From Brevibacillus reuszeri (GTDB lineage Bacteria; Bacillota; Bacilli; Brevibacillales; Brevibacillaceae), in contig NZ_BEXF01000004.1 in assembly GCF_002897295.1 (NCBI RefSeq), positions 186,001 to 250,000 of the forward strand: 64,000 nucleotides of DNA, given 5' to 3'. Made by a program: the position numbers and the translations under genes. Each line of letters opens with the position of its first letter. The first letter of the stretch is position 1. The notes beneath the pieces were generated by a model. The model did no database searches. It was given only the letters and a program-made list of their open reading frames with translations, and was not told the DNA's origin. Of the stretch, positions 18,330-26,963 are shown piece after piece.

Positions 18330-19016
18330 ATGAATATGGTAAAAAAAGTAATTTCAACACTAATCATGGGAAGTTTCGCTTTGGCCTTGTCAGCATGCGG
18401 CAATGAGCAAGCTGGCCAAAACCAACAAAGCCCGACATCTCAGATTCAAGTCAATCCGGGGGAGGCAGCAACTGCAGCTTCCTATAAAACAATCTTTCAA
18501 AACACTGTGTTTCTGGGTGATTCCATTACAGAGGGGTTGTCCTACCATGACATTTTGAATGAGGAGAATGTCATAGGAGATGCGGGAAAGACAACCGAGC
18601 TGGCGTTAGCAAACATCGATGATTTGACCAAGCGCAACCCGAAATTCGTATTCATCATGCTGGGATCGGATGATCTCTTGCTGCCTCCTCAAATAACCGA
18701 CAACCCGATGCAATACTCGCTGAACTATTACGAGAAATTGATAGAGGGCATCAAGGGGAAGCTTCCGGATGCCGCCATAACGGTTTTATCGGTTACTCCG
18801 GTCACGGCAGAAGTGGAGAAGGAAACGCCAGCTTACAAACATATCAGTGAGTATAATCACAGGCTGAAAGAACTGGCTGCCAAGCAAAAGATTGCGTATG
18901 CGGATGTATCCTCCATCGCTTCGGACGATCAGGATGTGTTCACTTCGGACGGCGTTCATTTTAAACCGAAGTTTTATACTCGTATGCTGGATTTGCTGAA
19001 AGATCAGGTGAATTAA
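18330..19016 (+). CDS. SGNH/GDSL hydrolase-like lipoprotein
   Basis: 228 residues with a lipobox ending LALSAC (Cys near 23). SGNH blocks: FLGDSITEG (block I nucleophile Ser), IGDAGKTT (Gly block), MLGSDDLLL (block III, Asp in place of the usual Asn of GxND) and DGVHFKP (catalytic Asp-x-x-His). RBS AAGGAGAG precedes the ATG. It heads an operon with MBOAT, DHHW and DUF4358 genes, so it likely acts as an extracytoplasmic acyl-esterase or transferase on an envelope glycan. Confidence 0.85.
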   Translation: MNMVKKVISTLIMGSFALALSACGNEQAGQNQQSPTSQIQVNPGEAATAASYKTIFQNTVFLGDSITEGLSYHDILNEENVIGDAGKTTELALANIDDLTKRNPKFVFIMLGSDDLLLPPQITDNPMQYSLNYYEKLIEGIKGKLPDAAITVLSVTPVTAEVEKETPAYKHISEYNHRLKELAAKQKIAYADVSSIASDDQDVFTSDGVHFKPKFYTRMLDLLKDQVN

Positions 19017-19052
19017 CCTGCAAACGGGTGAACGACTGGAGGTGACGGGAGA

Positions 19053-20459
19053 TTGGTTTTTAGCAGCCTATTATTTCTATTCCTTTTTCTGCCGGTCACT
19101 ATTCTGATCTACTATTTATCGCCAAATACGCTCAGAAATGCCGTCCTGCTCGTCGCAAGCCTGATCTTTTATGCATGGGGCGAGCCGGTCTACATTTTCC
19201 TCATGATCTTCTCGACCGTATTTGACTATGTGAATGGGATACTGATCGAGAAATACAGGCAGCGCAAGGCGATTGCACGTGGAGTTCTGCTCCTATCCCT
19301 AGTGGGGAGCTTGGGAATTTTGGGCTTCTTCAAATATGCTGGCTTCGTCCTCGACAATGTGAATTTGTTGTTTGCCATGAACTTGCAGGCAGAGGCGCTT
19401 CCACTGCCGGTGGGAATATCCTTCTACACATTCCAAACGATGTCTTATGTTGTCGATGTGTACCGAGGGAAGGTGGCTGTTCAGAGGAATCTGATCTCCT
19501 TCGGCGCCTACGTGACGATGTTCCCGCAGCTTGTCGCAGGACCAATTGTCAAATACGGAGAGATTGCCGAGCAATTGACCACCCGCAGGGTCACACTGGA
19601 CCGGTTCGGGGAAGGTGCGGAATTAGTGATGACGGGACTTGCGAAAAAGGTGCTTCTCGCCAACAATATCGGACTATTGTGGACAAGTGTGAAAGCGACG
19701 CCTGCGGGTGAGCTGTCGGTTCTTTCAGCCTGGCTTGGCATTATCGCTTTCACTTTTCAAATTTATTTCGACTTTAGCGGATATTCAGATATGGCGCGCG
19801 GTTTAGGGAGAATGTTCGGCTTCGAATTCATGGAGAATTTTCGTTATCCCTATATTTCTAAGAGTATTACAGAATTTTGGCGGAGGTGGCATATTTCTCT
19901 GGGGACCTGGTTCCGGGAATATATCTATATTCCGCTCGGCGGCAATCGGGTTGGTATGCAAAAGCAATTCAGAAACCTGTTTGTGGTGTGGTTTGTCACT
20001 GGATTGTGGCATGGAGCGAGCTGGAATTTTATCATATGGGGTCTGTATTTTGGCTTTTTTGTCACGGCCGAAAAGCTGGTTCTCTTGAAATGGCTTCAGC
20101 GCTTCCCGGCCTTCATCAGCCATGTCTACACACTGCTCATCGTGATCATCGGCTGGGTATTTTTCGAATTTGAGCATCTGTCCGCAGCTATGGCCTTTAT
20201 CAGAACGATGTTTGGTGTGGGAGCACATGGATTCGTGGACGACCAGTCGCTTTACGATCTTTCGACGAACGCCCTGCTACTGCTCATCCTCGGACTTTGC
20301 GCTACCCCGCTGCCTCGCAAAGCACTGTTAACTATCAGAAGCAAGTTCCCGCGATTTGGATCGGTTGCCGCTTTCACCCTTTCTTTCATCATGCTCATGG
20401 CGTCAACAGCCTATCTGGTTCATGTAACGTACAATCCATTCCTATACTTTCGTTTTTAA
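19053..20459 (+). CDS. MBOAT family O-acyltransferase (AlgI/DltB-like)
   Basis: Multi-pass protein of 468 residues moving an acyl group across the membrane onto a surface polymer. Family hallmarks: YVFFAL-type N-terminus (MVFSSLLFLFLFLPV), GISFYTFQTMSYVVDVYRG, PQLVAGPIVKY, DFSGYSDMARG, SITEFWRRWHISLGTWFR and the presumed catalytic His in GLWHGASWNF. Predicted partners are the DHHW and SGNH proteins of the same operon. The start is TTG 19053 after GGAGGTGACGGGAG. Confidence 0.93.
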   Translation: MVFSSLLFLFLFLPVTILIYYLSPNTLRNAVLLVASLIFYAWGEPVYIFLMIFSTVFDYVNGILIEKYRQRKAIARGVLLLSLVGSLGILGFFKYAGFVLDNVNLLFAMNLQAEALPLPVGISFYTFQTMSYVVDVYRGKVAVQRNLISFGAYVTMFPQLVAGPIVKYGEIAEQLTTRRVTLDRFGEGAELVMTGLAKKVLLANNIGLLWTSVKATPAGELSVLSAWLGIIAFTFQIYFDFSGYSDMARGLGRMFGFEFMENFRYPYISKSITEFWRRWHISLGTWFREYIYIPLGGNRVGMQKQFRNLFVVWFVTGLWHGASWNFIIWGLYFGFFVTAEKLVLLKWLQRFPAFISHVYTLLIVIIGWVFFEFEHLSAAMAFIRTMFGVGAHGFVDDQSLYDLSTNALLLLILGLCATPLPRKALLTIRSKFPRFGSVAAFTLSFIMLMASTAYLVHVTYNPFLYFRF

Positions 20460-20473
20460 GGAGGGGATTTATT

Positions 20474-21622
20474 TTGAAGGGATGCGCCCAGGCCTACTAT
20501 CGTGCAATCGCCATTTTGCTGCTGCTGTTTACCGGAGTGATATTGGCTGTCAACCTCTTGACCCCAAGTGAAGACTTTTCCGAATCGGAGAACAGGATGC
20601 TGCAGCAGCTCCCGAAATTTTCGCTTTCCAAGCTGGTGACAGGCAAGTTTGCTTCGGAATTTGAAGCGTACCTATCCGATCAGTTTATGCTAAGGAACCT
20701 GTGGATTGGACTCAAAGCCAATGTTGATCGGGGGATGGGAAAGAAAGAGAGCAACGGAGTTTACCTCGGCAAGGACGGGTATTTGCTTCAAAAGTTTACC
20801 CGTCCCGAAAAGGGAGATGTACAAGACAAGATAAAAGCGATTCAAGCCTTTGACGAGGCTTCGCCCAAGCTACGCAAATATGTGATGCTGGTTCCTACGG
20901 CTGTTACCGTGCTTGCGGACAAATTACCGCGCTATGCCCCAGGCAGTGATGAACGGGCCTACTCTGACGAGGTCAGGCGAGCTCTTCCGGGCAGCATACG
21001 ATGGATCGATGTATATCCGGCGCTGGAGGCAAACAAAGAGCAGCCGATTTATTATAAAACAGACCATCACTGGACGACCAAGGGCGCTTTCATCGCCTAT
21101 CGGGAGCTGGGGAGGGCGATGGGATTTACACCGAAGAATGAAGAGGATTTCACGATTCGTCAGGTTACCAGCGGGTTCTATGGTTCTCTCTATTCAAAAA
21201 GCGGGTTCAGGCACGTACAGCCTGACTCCATTGAGCTTTACGAGCCGAGGGAGCAAGAGCGCTTGACTGTGGAGAATCTCGATGAGAAGAAAAGCTCACA
21301 TTCGATGTACGACATGGGAAATCTCGCCAAGAAGGATAAATACACCGTGTTTTTCAATGGGAATCACGGCTTGATCCGAATCAAAACAAGCAGTCAGGAG
21401 AAAAGAAGACTGCTCGTCGTGAAAGATTCGTATGCCAACAGCTTTCTCCCTTTTTTGACGCCGCATTTCAGCGAAATTGACGTAGTGGACCTCAGATATT
21501 ACGACGGGGATGTATGGAAGCTTGCGAGAGAGCAGCACATGGATGAAATGCTGATTTTGTACAACATCTCTACATTTTTTGAAGATCCATCCATAAAAAA
21601 AGTAGGAGATTCTGTGGAATGA
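20474..21622 (+). CDS. DHHW family (AlgX/AlgJ/DltD-like) acyltransferase partner
   Basis: 382 residues, one N-terminal membrane segment (about 10-30), extracytoplasmic body. YYKTDHHWTTKGAFIAY near 200-216 contains the signature Asp-His-His-Trp, and VVKDSYANSFLPFL near 320 supplies a nucleophile Ser as in AlgX/AlgJ proteins. TTG 20474 is the start: AAGGAGGGG (20458-20465) lies 8 bases upstream and overlaps the MBOAT stop region. Known relatives receive acyl groups from an MBOAT protein and transfer them to exopolysaccharide or teichoic acid; the target polymer here is unknown. Confidence 0.88.
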   Translation: MKGCAQAYYRAIAILLLLFTGVILAVNLLTPSEDFSESENRMLQQLPKFSLSKLVTGKFASEFEAYLSDQFMLRNLWIGLKANVDRGMGKKESNGVYLGKDGYLLQKFTRPEKGDVQDKIKAIQAFDEASPKLRKYVMLVPTAVTVLADKLPRYAPGSDERAYSDEVRRALPGSIRWIDVYPALEANKEQPIYYKTDHHWTTKGAFIAYRELGRAMGFTPKNEEDFTIRQVTSGFYGSLYSKSGFRHVQPDSIELYEPREQERLTVENLDEKKSSHSMYDMGNLAKKDKYTVFFNGNHGLIRIKTSSQEKRRLLVVKDSYANSFLPFLTPHFSEIDVVDLRYYDGDVWKLAREQHMDEMLILYNISTFFEDPSIKKVGDSVE

Positions 21623-21644
21623 AAAACAAGGGAGGGCAAGAACG

Positions 21645-22133
21645 ATGCTAAACAGAAGAAAGTGGAATGGTCTGTGTTTCCTGTCCGTCGTTTTGATCTT
21701 ATGCGGCAATTTGGTAGGCTGTTCCGGCATGAACGAAGATAGCAAAGACGTTTCCATTAGTGCAGTTGAAGAGCGTATCAAGCAAGCAGTTTCTTTGGAA
21801 GAGATGCAAAAAGGGGATATGAACAGGCTCAAGAAGCTGTACCAAATCGATGAAAAGGAAGTCGAGGATTTTGTACTGTACACCGCGACCTCCAACGTGA
21901 AGGCGAATGAACTGGCTCTGATCAAAGTGAAACAGGCAGATCAAGCGGAAAGCGTTCAGGAAAAAATCAGGGAGAGGATTGAAGCTCAGAAGCGTAAGCT
22001 GAAGGACTACCGCCCGAAGGAATTTTACCTCGTCGAACGGCATGTCTTAAAAGCCAATCAATCCTATATTTTGTTTGTGGTTTCTGAGGATGCCGAGGCA
22101 ATCGAAGCTGTTTTTGACGAGGCTCTTTCCTAA
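21645..22133 (+). CDS. DUF4358 lipoprotein
   Basis: 162 residues with a lipobox ending GNLVGC (Cys near 26). The mature part, with YTATSNVKANELALIKVKQ and a C-terminal YILFVVSEDAEAIEAVFDEA, fits the DUF4358 family. DUF4358 genes commonly accompany MBOAT/DHHW acylation operons in Firmicutes, and this one is the last gene of such an operon. Role unknown, perhaps an assembly or accessory factor. No clear terminator separates it from the promoter at 22146. Confidence 0.75.
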   Translation: MLNRRKWNGLCFLSVVLILCGNLVGCSGMNEDSKDVSISAVEERIKQAVSLEEMQKGDMNRLKKLYQIDEKEVEDFVLYTATSNVKANELALIKVKQADQAESVQEKIRERIEAQKRKLKDYRPKEFYLVERHVLKANQSYILFVVSEDAEAIEAVFDEALS

Positions 22134-22145
22134 CAGCGAAAACGA

Positions 22146-22208
22146 GTAAAGATAATGCAAAGATTGGTAAAGATATCAAAACTTATTATTCAGAATATTT
22201 ATTATAAT
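22146..22208 (+). promoter_or_regulatory. tandem 21-bp repeat promoter, copy 1
   Basis: GTAAAGATAATGCAAA at 22146 and GTAAAGATATCAAAAC at 22167, then TATAAT at 22203-22208, 36 bp after the start of the second repeat. The second repeat runs into the -35 position. It drives the sugar-type ABC operon. Same layout as copies at 33825, 41329 (minus), 41526, 51943, 54682 and 59460. Confidence 0.85.
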
Positions 22209-22246
22209 ACGAACTGTCCTACAAATATAAACGAGGGGGTTCGTGT

Positions 22247-23587
22247 ATGGGAATTCGTTCTTGGATTTCTATGGCACTCCAGATGAGTGTCGCGACAGCA
22301 TTGCTGGTAGGATGTAGCCAGCCTTCCGCTGCTCCAGAGGCTAAGTCACCGGCGTCGGGGTCTGGCAGTGAGCAAAGTGGACAAACCGTCAAACTGAAGA
22401 TGGTTGAGAGCATTACCAGTCCACAACGGACCGAGATGTTAAAGGGGATGCTCGCAAAGTTTGAAGAAAAAAACCCGGGTATCAAGGTCGATTTAATTTC
22501 CCCTCCGTTTGAGGGAGCAGACCAAAAAATTACCCAGATGCTCATGGCAAAGGAAGAGCTGGATGTACTGGAAGTGCGAGAATTCAATGCCAAGCAGTTT
22601 TCGATGAACGGGTTTATCGAGAATTTGAAGCCGTACACGGATAAATGGCAAAATTACGATCAGCTCACAGATGTGGCAAAGCGCCGCGCGACATGGGTTG
22701 ATAATACCCCGTACTACATTCCGAATGGGTTGTATCAGCGAGTCCTGTATTACCGGACAGACTGGTTTAAGGAAGCGGGCATAGAGGTCCCGAAAACATG
22801 GGACGAGCTGTTGGCAGCAGGGAAAAAACTGACAGACCCTGCGAAAAATCGCTTCGGGTATAGCTTCCGTGGCGGCTCGACCGGCTGGGATTACGCGCTG
22901 ATCACGATGTGGGCGTACAACGGCACACAAGTAGATCCGGCTTCGGCATTTTTCTTAAAGGATGGACGCACACTCTTTTCTACACCGGAGTCTCTCGAAG
23001 CGATGCGGTACTATAAGCAGCTGTACAAGGAAGCGTCGTCAGCCGATTCCGTGAGCTGGGGCTTTCAGGAGATGGTCCAGGGCTTTGTAGCAGGCTCTAC
23101 TGCTATGCTGATCCAAGACCCTGACGTCATCGATGGAGCCAAAGAAAAGATGCAGGAAGGAACTTGGGCTACGGCTCCAATACCAGTCGGACCATCTGGC
23201 GTGGCTCAGCAGGTCGTAGGCGGACCGGGCTGGGGAATGACTGCCTATTCTAAGCATAAGGAAGAGGCGTGGAAGCTGATTGAATTCCTATCCGATCCAG
23301 AGCAAGCCACGCATTTTGCCAAAAAGACCTCTGTCATCCCTGTAGTGAAGAGTGCAGCTGAAGATGAATTTTACAAGTCAGGCTACTTCAAGCCGTTTAT
23401 CGAAATGAATCAACAGCCAGCTACCTTCCTGGATGTTTCCAGACCAGTTGATTACAAGGGCTGGGGAGCGTGGCAAAGCACGGCAGACAAAGAAATCCAG
23501 AGCTATTTGCTAGACCAGCTGTCTGCAGAGGATCTCTTGAAGAAGTGGGATCAGTATTGGACAAAAGAAAAGGCAGAACGGAAATAG
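22247..23587 (+). CDS. ABC transporter substrate-binding lipoprotein, family 1 (sugar type)
   Basis: 446 residues with a lipobox ending LLVGC (Cys near 23). The mature protein follows the MalE/UgpB family: KFEEKNPGIKVDLISPPF, then PNGLYQRVLYYRTDWFKEAGIEVPKTWDELL, and VVGGPGWGMTAYSKHKEEAW. Two MalF/MalG-type permeases follow. A sugar or sugar-like ligand is expected from the family, but the promoter ties the operon to the amidohydrolase regulon, so a non-sugar ligand is possible. GAGGGGG lies before the ATG. Confidence 0.88.
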   Translation: MGIRSWISMALQMSVATALLVGCSQPSAAPEAKSPASGSGSEQSGQTVKLKMVESITSPQRTEMLKGMLAKFEEKNPGIKVDLISPPFEGADQKITQMLMAKEELDVLEVREFNAKQFSMNGFIENLKPYTDKWQNYDQLTDVAKRRATWVDNTPYYIPNGLYQRVLYYRTDWFKEAGIEVPKTWDELLAAGKKLTDPAKNRFGYSFRGGSTGWDYALITMWAYNGTQVDPASAFFLKDGRTLFSTPESLEAMRYYKQLYKEASSADSVSWGFQEMVQGFVAGSTAMLIQDPDVIDGAKEKMQEGTWATAPIPVGPSGVAQQVVGGPGWGMTAYSKHKEEAWKLIEFLSDPEQATHFAKKTSVIPVVKSAAEDEFYKSGYFKPFIEMNQQPATFLDVSRPVDYKGWGAWQSTADKEIQSYLLDQLSAEDLLKKWDQYWTKEKAERK

Positions 23588-23605
23588 GCGAGGGGGAAGA
23601 CAGTC

Positions 23606-24556
23606 GTGCAAACACAAAAACCCATCGTCATAAAGACGAAGCCGCTCGTACCGGAACGGAAAAAAACATTTCGTATCTCGAGGGAAGGAGCATTCATCCT
23701 CCTGTGCCTTTTGCCTGCGATATTGTTTGTTTCTGTATTTACGTACTATCCGCTTTTGCGCGGCGTGATCATGTCCTTTCAAAACTACACGTTGTTTGAT
23801 CTGCTAAATATCGAGTTTATCGGATTGGACAATTTCGTAAATGTAGTGACGAGCCCCGAATTCCCGCGGGTTGCGATGAACAGTGCCTACTGGGTAGTTA
23901 TCTCCTTGTTTTTTCAGCTGTTGTTTGGCTTCGCACTTGCGCTGATGATGCGTCGTCGTTTTCGGGGGAGAGGAATTTATCAGGCGTTTGTCTTCTTTCC
24001 GTGGGCGATGTCCGGCTTTTTGATCGGGCTGATCTGGCGCTGGATGTTTAATGCACAATTCGGCGTGATCAACGATCTTTTGCTGAGGTCAGGCTTGATA
24101 GATGCCCCCATTCCTTTTTTAGCGGACGGAAAATGGGCGATGGCTGCAGTCATTATCGCAAACATTTGGTACGGAGTCGCTTTCTTTGCGATCATGATTC
24201 TGGCTGCACTCCAGTCGATTCCCGAGGAGCTGTATGAAGCGGCAGCGATGGATGGTGCTGGGCGGTTTCAGCAGTTTTGGAGTGTGACACTGCCATACAT
24301 TATGCCTACCATGCTTGTGACGATTTTGCTTCGGGTGATCTGGATACTGAACTTCCCTGATATCATCTATTCGATGACAAATGGAGGTCCTGCAGGCTCA
24401 ACGCATATTTTTGCGACCTATATGATCGATAAGGTCATCTTCGGCCAGGATTATGGTCAAGCATCGGCGATTGGGGTCATCATCGTGTTAATTCTACTGC
24501 TATTTACCGTTTTCTACGTGAAAGCGACCAAGGTGGAGAAGGGAGGGGACTTTTAG
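23606..24556 (+). CDS. ABC transporter permease, MalF-like
   Basis: 316 residues, six membrane segments. The EAA cytoplasmic loop that docks on the ATPase is EELYEAAAMDGAGRFQQFWSVTLP. The start is GTG 23606, preceded by AGGGGGAAG. It is followed without a gap by the second permease, whose ATG starts right after this TAG. No ATP-binding gene lies in the operon, so it must borrow an MsmX/MsmK-type ATPase from elsewhere in the genome (inference). Confidence 0.92.
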   Translation: MQTQKPIVIKTKPLVPERKKTFRISREGAFILLCLLPAILFVSVFTYYPLLRGVIMSFQNYTLFDLLNIEFIGLDNFVNVVTSPEFPRVAMNSAYWVVISLFFQLLFGFALALMMRRRFRGRGIYQAFVFFPWAMSGFLIGLIWRWMFNAQFGVINDLLLRSGLIDAPIPFLADGKWAMAAVIIANIWYGVAFFAIMILAALQSIPEELYEAAAMDGAGRFQQFWSVTLPYIMPTMLVTILLRVIWILNFPDIIYSMTNGGPAGSTHIFATYMIDKVIFGQDYGQASAIGVIIVLILLLFTVFYVKATKVEKGGDF

Positions 24557-25390
24557 ATGGATCGAGACCATCTATGGTGGAGGACAGGAAGGGTGGTCGT
24601 GCTAGGTAGCTTTTTGGCTTTCGCGATTTTTCCCCTGTACTGGATTGTTATCACATCACTCAAAGGGCAAAAGGAAATTTTTTCACTGCCGATCAGCTAT
24701 TGGCCCGACCAGGTTACCTTTCAGAATTACATTGAAATCTTCCGAATATCCCATTTTCAGGTGTACATTTGGAACAGCTTTCTCGTCTCGCTTGTCGCCT
24801 CGTCCATTGTAGTTGTCATTGCGATGCTTGGCGGCTATGTACTCGCACGCTTTTCATTTCGGGGGAAACGTCAGGTTATGTTCGGCTTTTTGATCACGCA
24901 GATGATCCCGATGTTCATCGGCATGGCGCCGTTGTATGTCATGATGTCCAAGATGCATATCTTAAACAGTCTCGCATCTCTCATGCTGATCTACACGGTC
25001 ATGCTCATTCCGTTTTGTACGATCATCATGTCTGGTTTCTTTCAGCGTATTCCGACGGCCTTGGAGGAAGCGGCAATGATGGACGGCTGCTCCCGTATCA
25101 GCGCACTGTTTCGCGTCATTGTTCCGATTATGCTCCCTGGGATTGCCGCCACATTCATCTTTGCATTTGTTCAGTGCTGGAATGAGCTGATTATGGCAGT
25201 CTTGTTCATTGACGAGGAGTCGGTCAAAACGATTCCGGTAGCGATGAATGCTTTTATCAAGAAGTTTGATATTGAATGGGGAGCAATGTCAGCAGCAACT
25301 GTACTATCTGTTATCCCTACCATGCTGTTATTTGCGTTTTGTCAAAAGTACCTAGTAGAAGGGTTGACGCAAGGTGCAGTAAAAGGCTGA
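24557..25390 (+). CDS. ABC transporter permease, MalG-like
   Basis: 277 residues, six membrane segments, EAA loop ALEEAAMMDGCSRISALFRVIVP. N-terminal FPLYWIVITSLKGQKEIF and the C-terminal FCQKYLVEGLTQGAVKG ending are typical of CUT1 MalG-type permeases. It is coupled to the upstream permease (adjacent stop and start, GGGAGGGG inside the upstream gene). A bidirectional terminator follows. Confidence 0.92.
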   Translation: MDRDHLWWRTGRVVVLGSFLAFAIFPLYWIVITSLKGQKEIFSLPISYWPDQVTFQNYIEIFRISHFQVYIWNSFLVSLVASSIVVVIAMLGGYVLARFSFRGKRQVMFGFLITQMIPMFIGMAPLYVMMSKMHILNSLASLMLIYTVMLIPFCTIIMSGFFQRIPTALEEAAMMDGCSRISALFRVIVPIMLPGIAATFIFAFVQCWNELIMAVLFIDEESVKTIPVAMNAFIKKFDIEWGAMSAATVLSVIPTMLLFAFCQKYLVEGLTQGAVKG

Positions 25391-25407
25391 CGAGTCATCT
25401 ATGAATG

Positions 25408-25445
25408 AAAAAAGAGCACTTTCCGCTGGGGGAGAGTGCTCTTTT
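25408..25445. terminator. bidirectional terminator
   Basis: AAAAGAGCACTTTCC and GGGAGAGTGCTCTTTT stem flanked by A and T tracts, between convergent genes. Confidence 0.88.
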
Positions 25446-25463
25446 GTTCAGTTCATATATTTC

Positions 25464-25916
25464 CTACGAGGCAGAGGTCGCCAGTTCAAAGCGCACAAGC
25501 GTCTCACCAGAGTCCGCACGCTTTTCCAGCTCAACAATCCGCCAGTTTTTCGAAATCGCTTGTCTCAGCCAAGCAAGTGCTTCGTCTTTGAGAGGCACCT
25601 GATCAAGCGTGTCGCCGGCGACCTGATAATCTCGATCTGCCTGTATATCATACCGTTTGTTCAAAATGAATTTGATTCCGTTAAATGTCGTGAATTTGAT
25701 TTGATAGCCCTCGCGGATCGCTTTTTCCAGCGTCTGCGGATCGTTTTTGGAAAGCTCAAAAAGATGTGTGAAATCGTATTTACCGCCCTCTACATCCAAA
25801 AAAGGCTCTGTGTTTCCTGAGCGCAGCTTGTGAATGATTTCTTCATCAACAAATCCATGGGCACGAGCTGCCTCCAGCAACATCGTTTCCCATTGGGATA
25901 GCTTTACAGTAGACAT
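25464..25916 (-). CDS. conserved hypothetical cytosolic protein
   Basis: 150 residues, no signal or membrane segment, no motif I can name. It is rich in charged residues, with an aromatic YDFTHLFELSKNDP stretch and a C-terminal beta-rich half (KFTTFNGIKFILNKRYDI). The start is strongly supported by AGGAGGAGCG just upstream. It is monocistronic. It sits between the ABC operon and the EamA gene with no obvious link to either. Confidence 0.75.
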   Translation of the reverse strand: MSTVKLSQWETMLLEAARAHGFVDEEIIHKLRSGNTEPFLDVEGGKYDFTHLFELSKNDPQTLEKAIREGYQIKFTTFNGIKFILNKRYDIQADRDYQVAGDTLDQVPLKDEALAWLRQAISKNWRIVELEKRADSGETLVRFELATSAS

Positions 25917-26029
25917 GGATCGCTCCTCCTCGCTTTACTGCTAGTATACTCCACAGGATTTGTGAATCACAACCATAATTCCGACCTTTTTTGTATGAAA
26001 AGGATTTGGCTAACGATCAGGTATCGTCA

Positions 26030-26929
26030 CTACGAGGAGAAAGGCTTGAGCTGACCTTGTTGCTGCTGCTTAGGCTCTTTAGAGGTAGTGGTCAACGTCA
26101 CGCCACCAATGATTAGCACGGCGCCAAATAATTGCATAGCCGTGACGGGCTTCGCCAGGAGGAAAAATCCAAAGACCATGGCGATAAACGGCTCCAGGTT
26201 GGAAAACATTGCTGCTTTGGCAGCTCCGACCTTTTGCAGCTGACTGTTCCAGATCAGGGTCACGATTCCGTGCATGATCACGGCAGTGACAAACAAGAGC
26301 AGCCAAGAAGAAATGCTTGGGCTTATGGTTGCCGCAGGCAGGCTGACGAGCACAAATGGAAGCATGGAGCCAAAGCCAATCAAATTGGAGAAAAGCGTCG
26401 TGACGAGCGGGGGAAGCCGATGCCCCAATACCCGAACGAGAATAATGGATGCCGCAAAGGTGAGCATCGTCAGAAAAATCCATAGAATGCCTGCGTCAAA
26501 ATGCAGCTCAGCGCCCGTATAGATGACGAACAGTACACCTGCGGTACCAATCACCGATCCGATGGCCATGCGACCGGTCAAGGATTCCTTTAGAAACAGG
26601 GCTGCCAAAAGGGCTGTCGTGATCGGCGTCAGAGCCAAAATGAGCGCCGAGGTAGTTGGATCAGCAGTCACAAGCCCCTTATAAAACGACCATTGATTAA
26701 TAAAGACACCAACGATCCCAAGTGCTGCCAGCAGCAGCCAGTCTGTTCGGGAGAGGGAAGGGATTTTCAAGCGTCCTTTTGCCCAAATCAGCAAAAAGAG
26801 AGAAATAAACAATAAGCGCATCGCCGACAAGAACAGGGGGGAAAACTCGGCGACCAGCATTTTTCCAAAGACAAAATTACTGCCCCAGGCGGTGACACAA
26901 AAGATGAGCAGTAAATAGGAGCGTAGCAT
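26030..26929 (-). CDS. DMT superfamily transporter, EamA type
   Basis: 299 residues with ten membrane segments and two EamA repeats: FCVTAWGSNFVFGK in the first and TLIWNSQLQKVGAAKAAMFSNLEPF in the second. It probably exports a metabolite or amino acid. I start at ATG 26929, with AGGAAGGA about 8 bases upstream; a longer frame reaches 27034 into the symporter gene but has no support. It lies downstream of the SSS symporter and the two-component genes on the same strand, so it may be the last gene of that operon. Confidence 0.88.
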   Translation of the reverse strand: MLRSYLLLIFCVTAWGSNFVFGKMLVAEFSPLFLSAMRLLFISLFLLIWAKGRLKIPSLSRTDWLLLAALGIVGVFINQWSFYKGLVTADPTTSALILALTPITTALLAALFLKESLTGRMAIGSVIGTAGVLFVIYTGAELHFDAGILWIFLTMLTFAASIILVRVLGHRLPPLVTTLFSNLIGFGSMLPFVLVSLPAATISPSISSWLLLFVTAVIMHGIVTLIWNSQLQKVGAAKAAMFSNLEPFIAMVFGFFLLAKPVTAMQLFGAVLIIGGVTLTTTSKEPKQQQQGQLKPFSS

Positions 26930-26963
26930 GACATTCGTTCCTTCCTGTTCAATCAAAGCGGAA

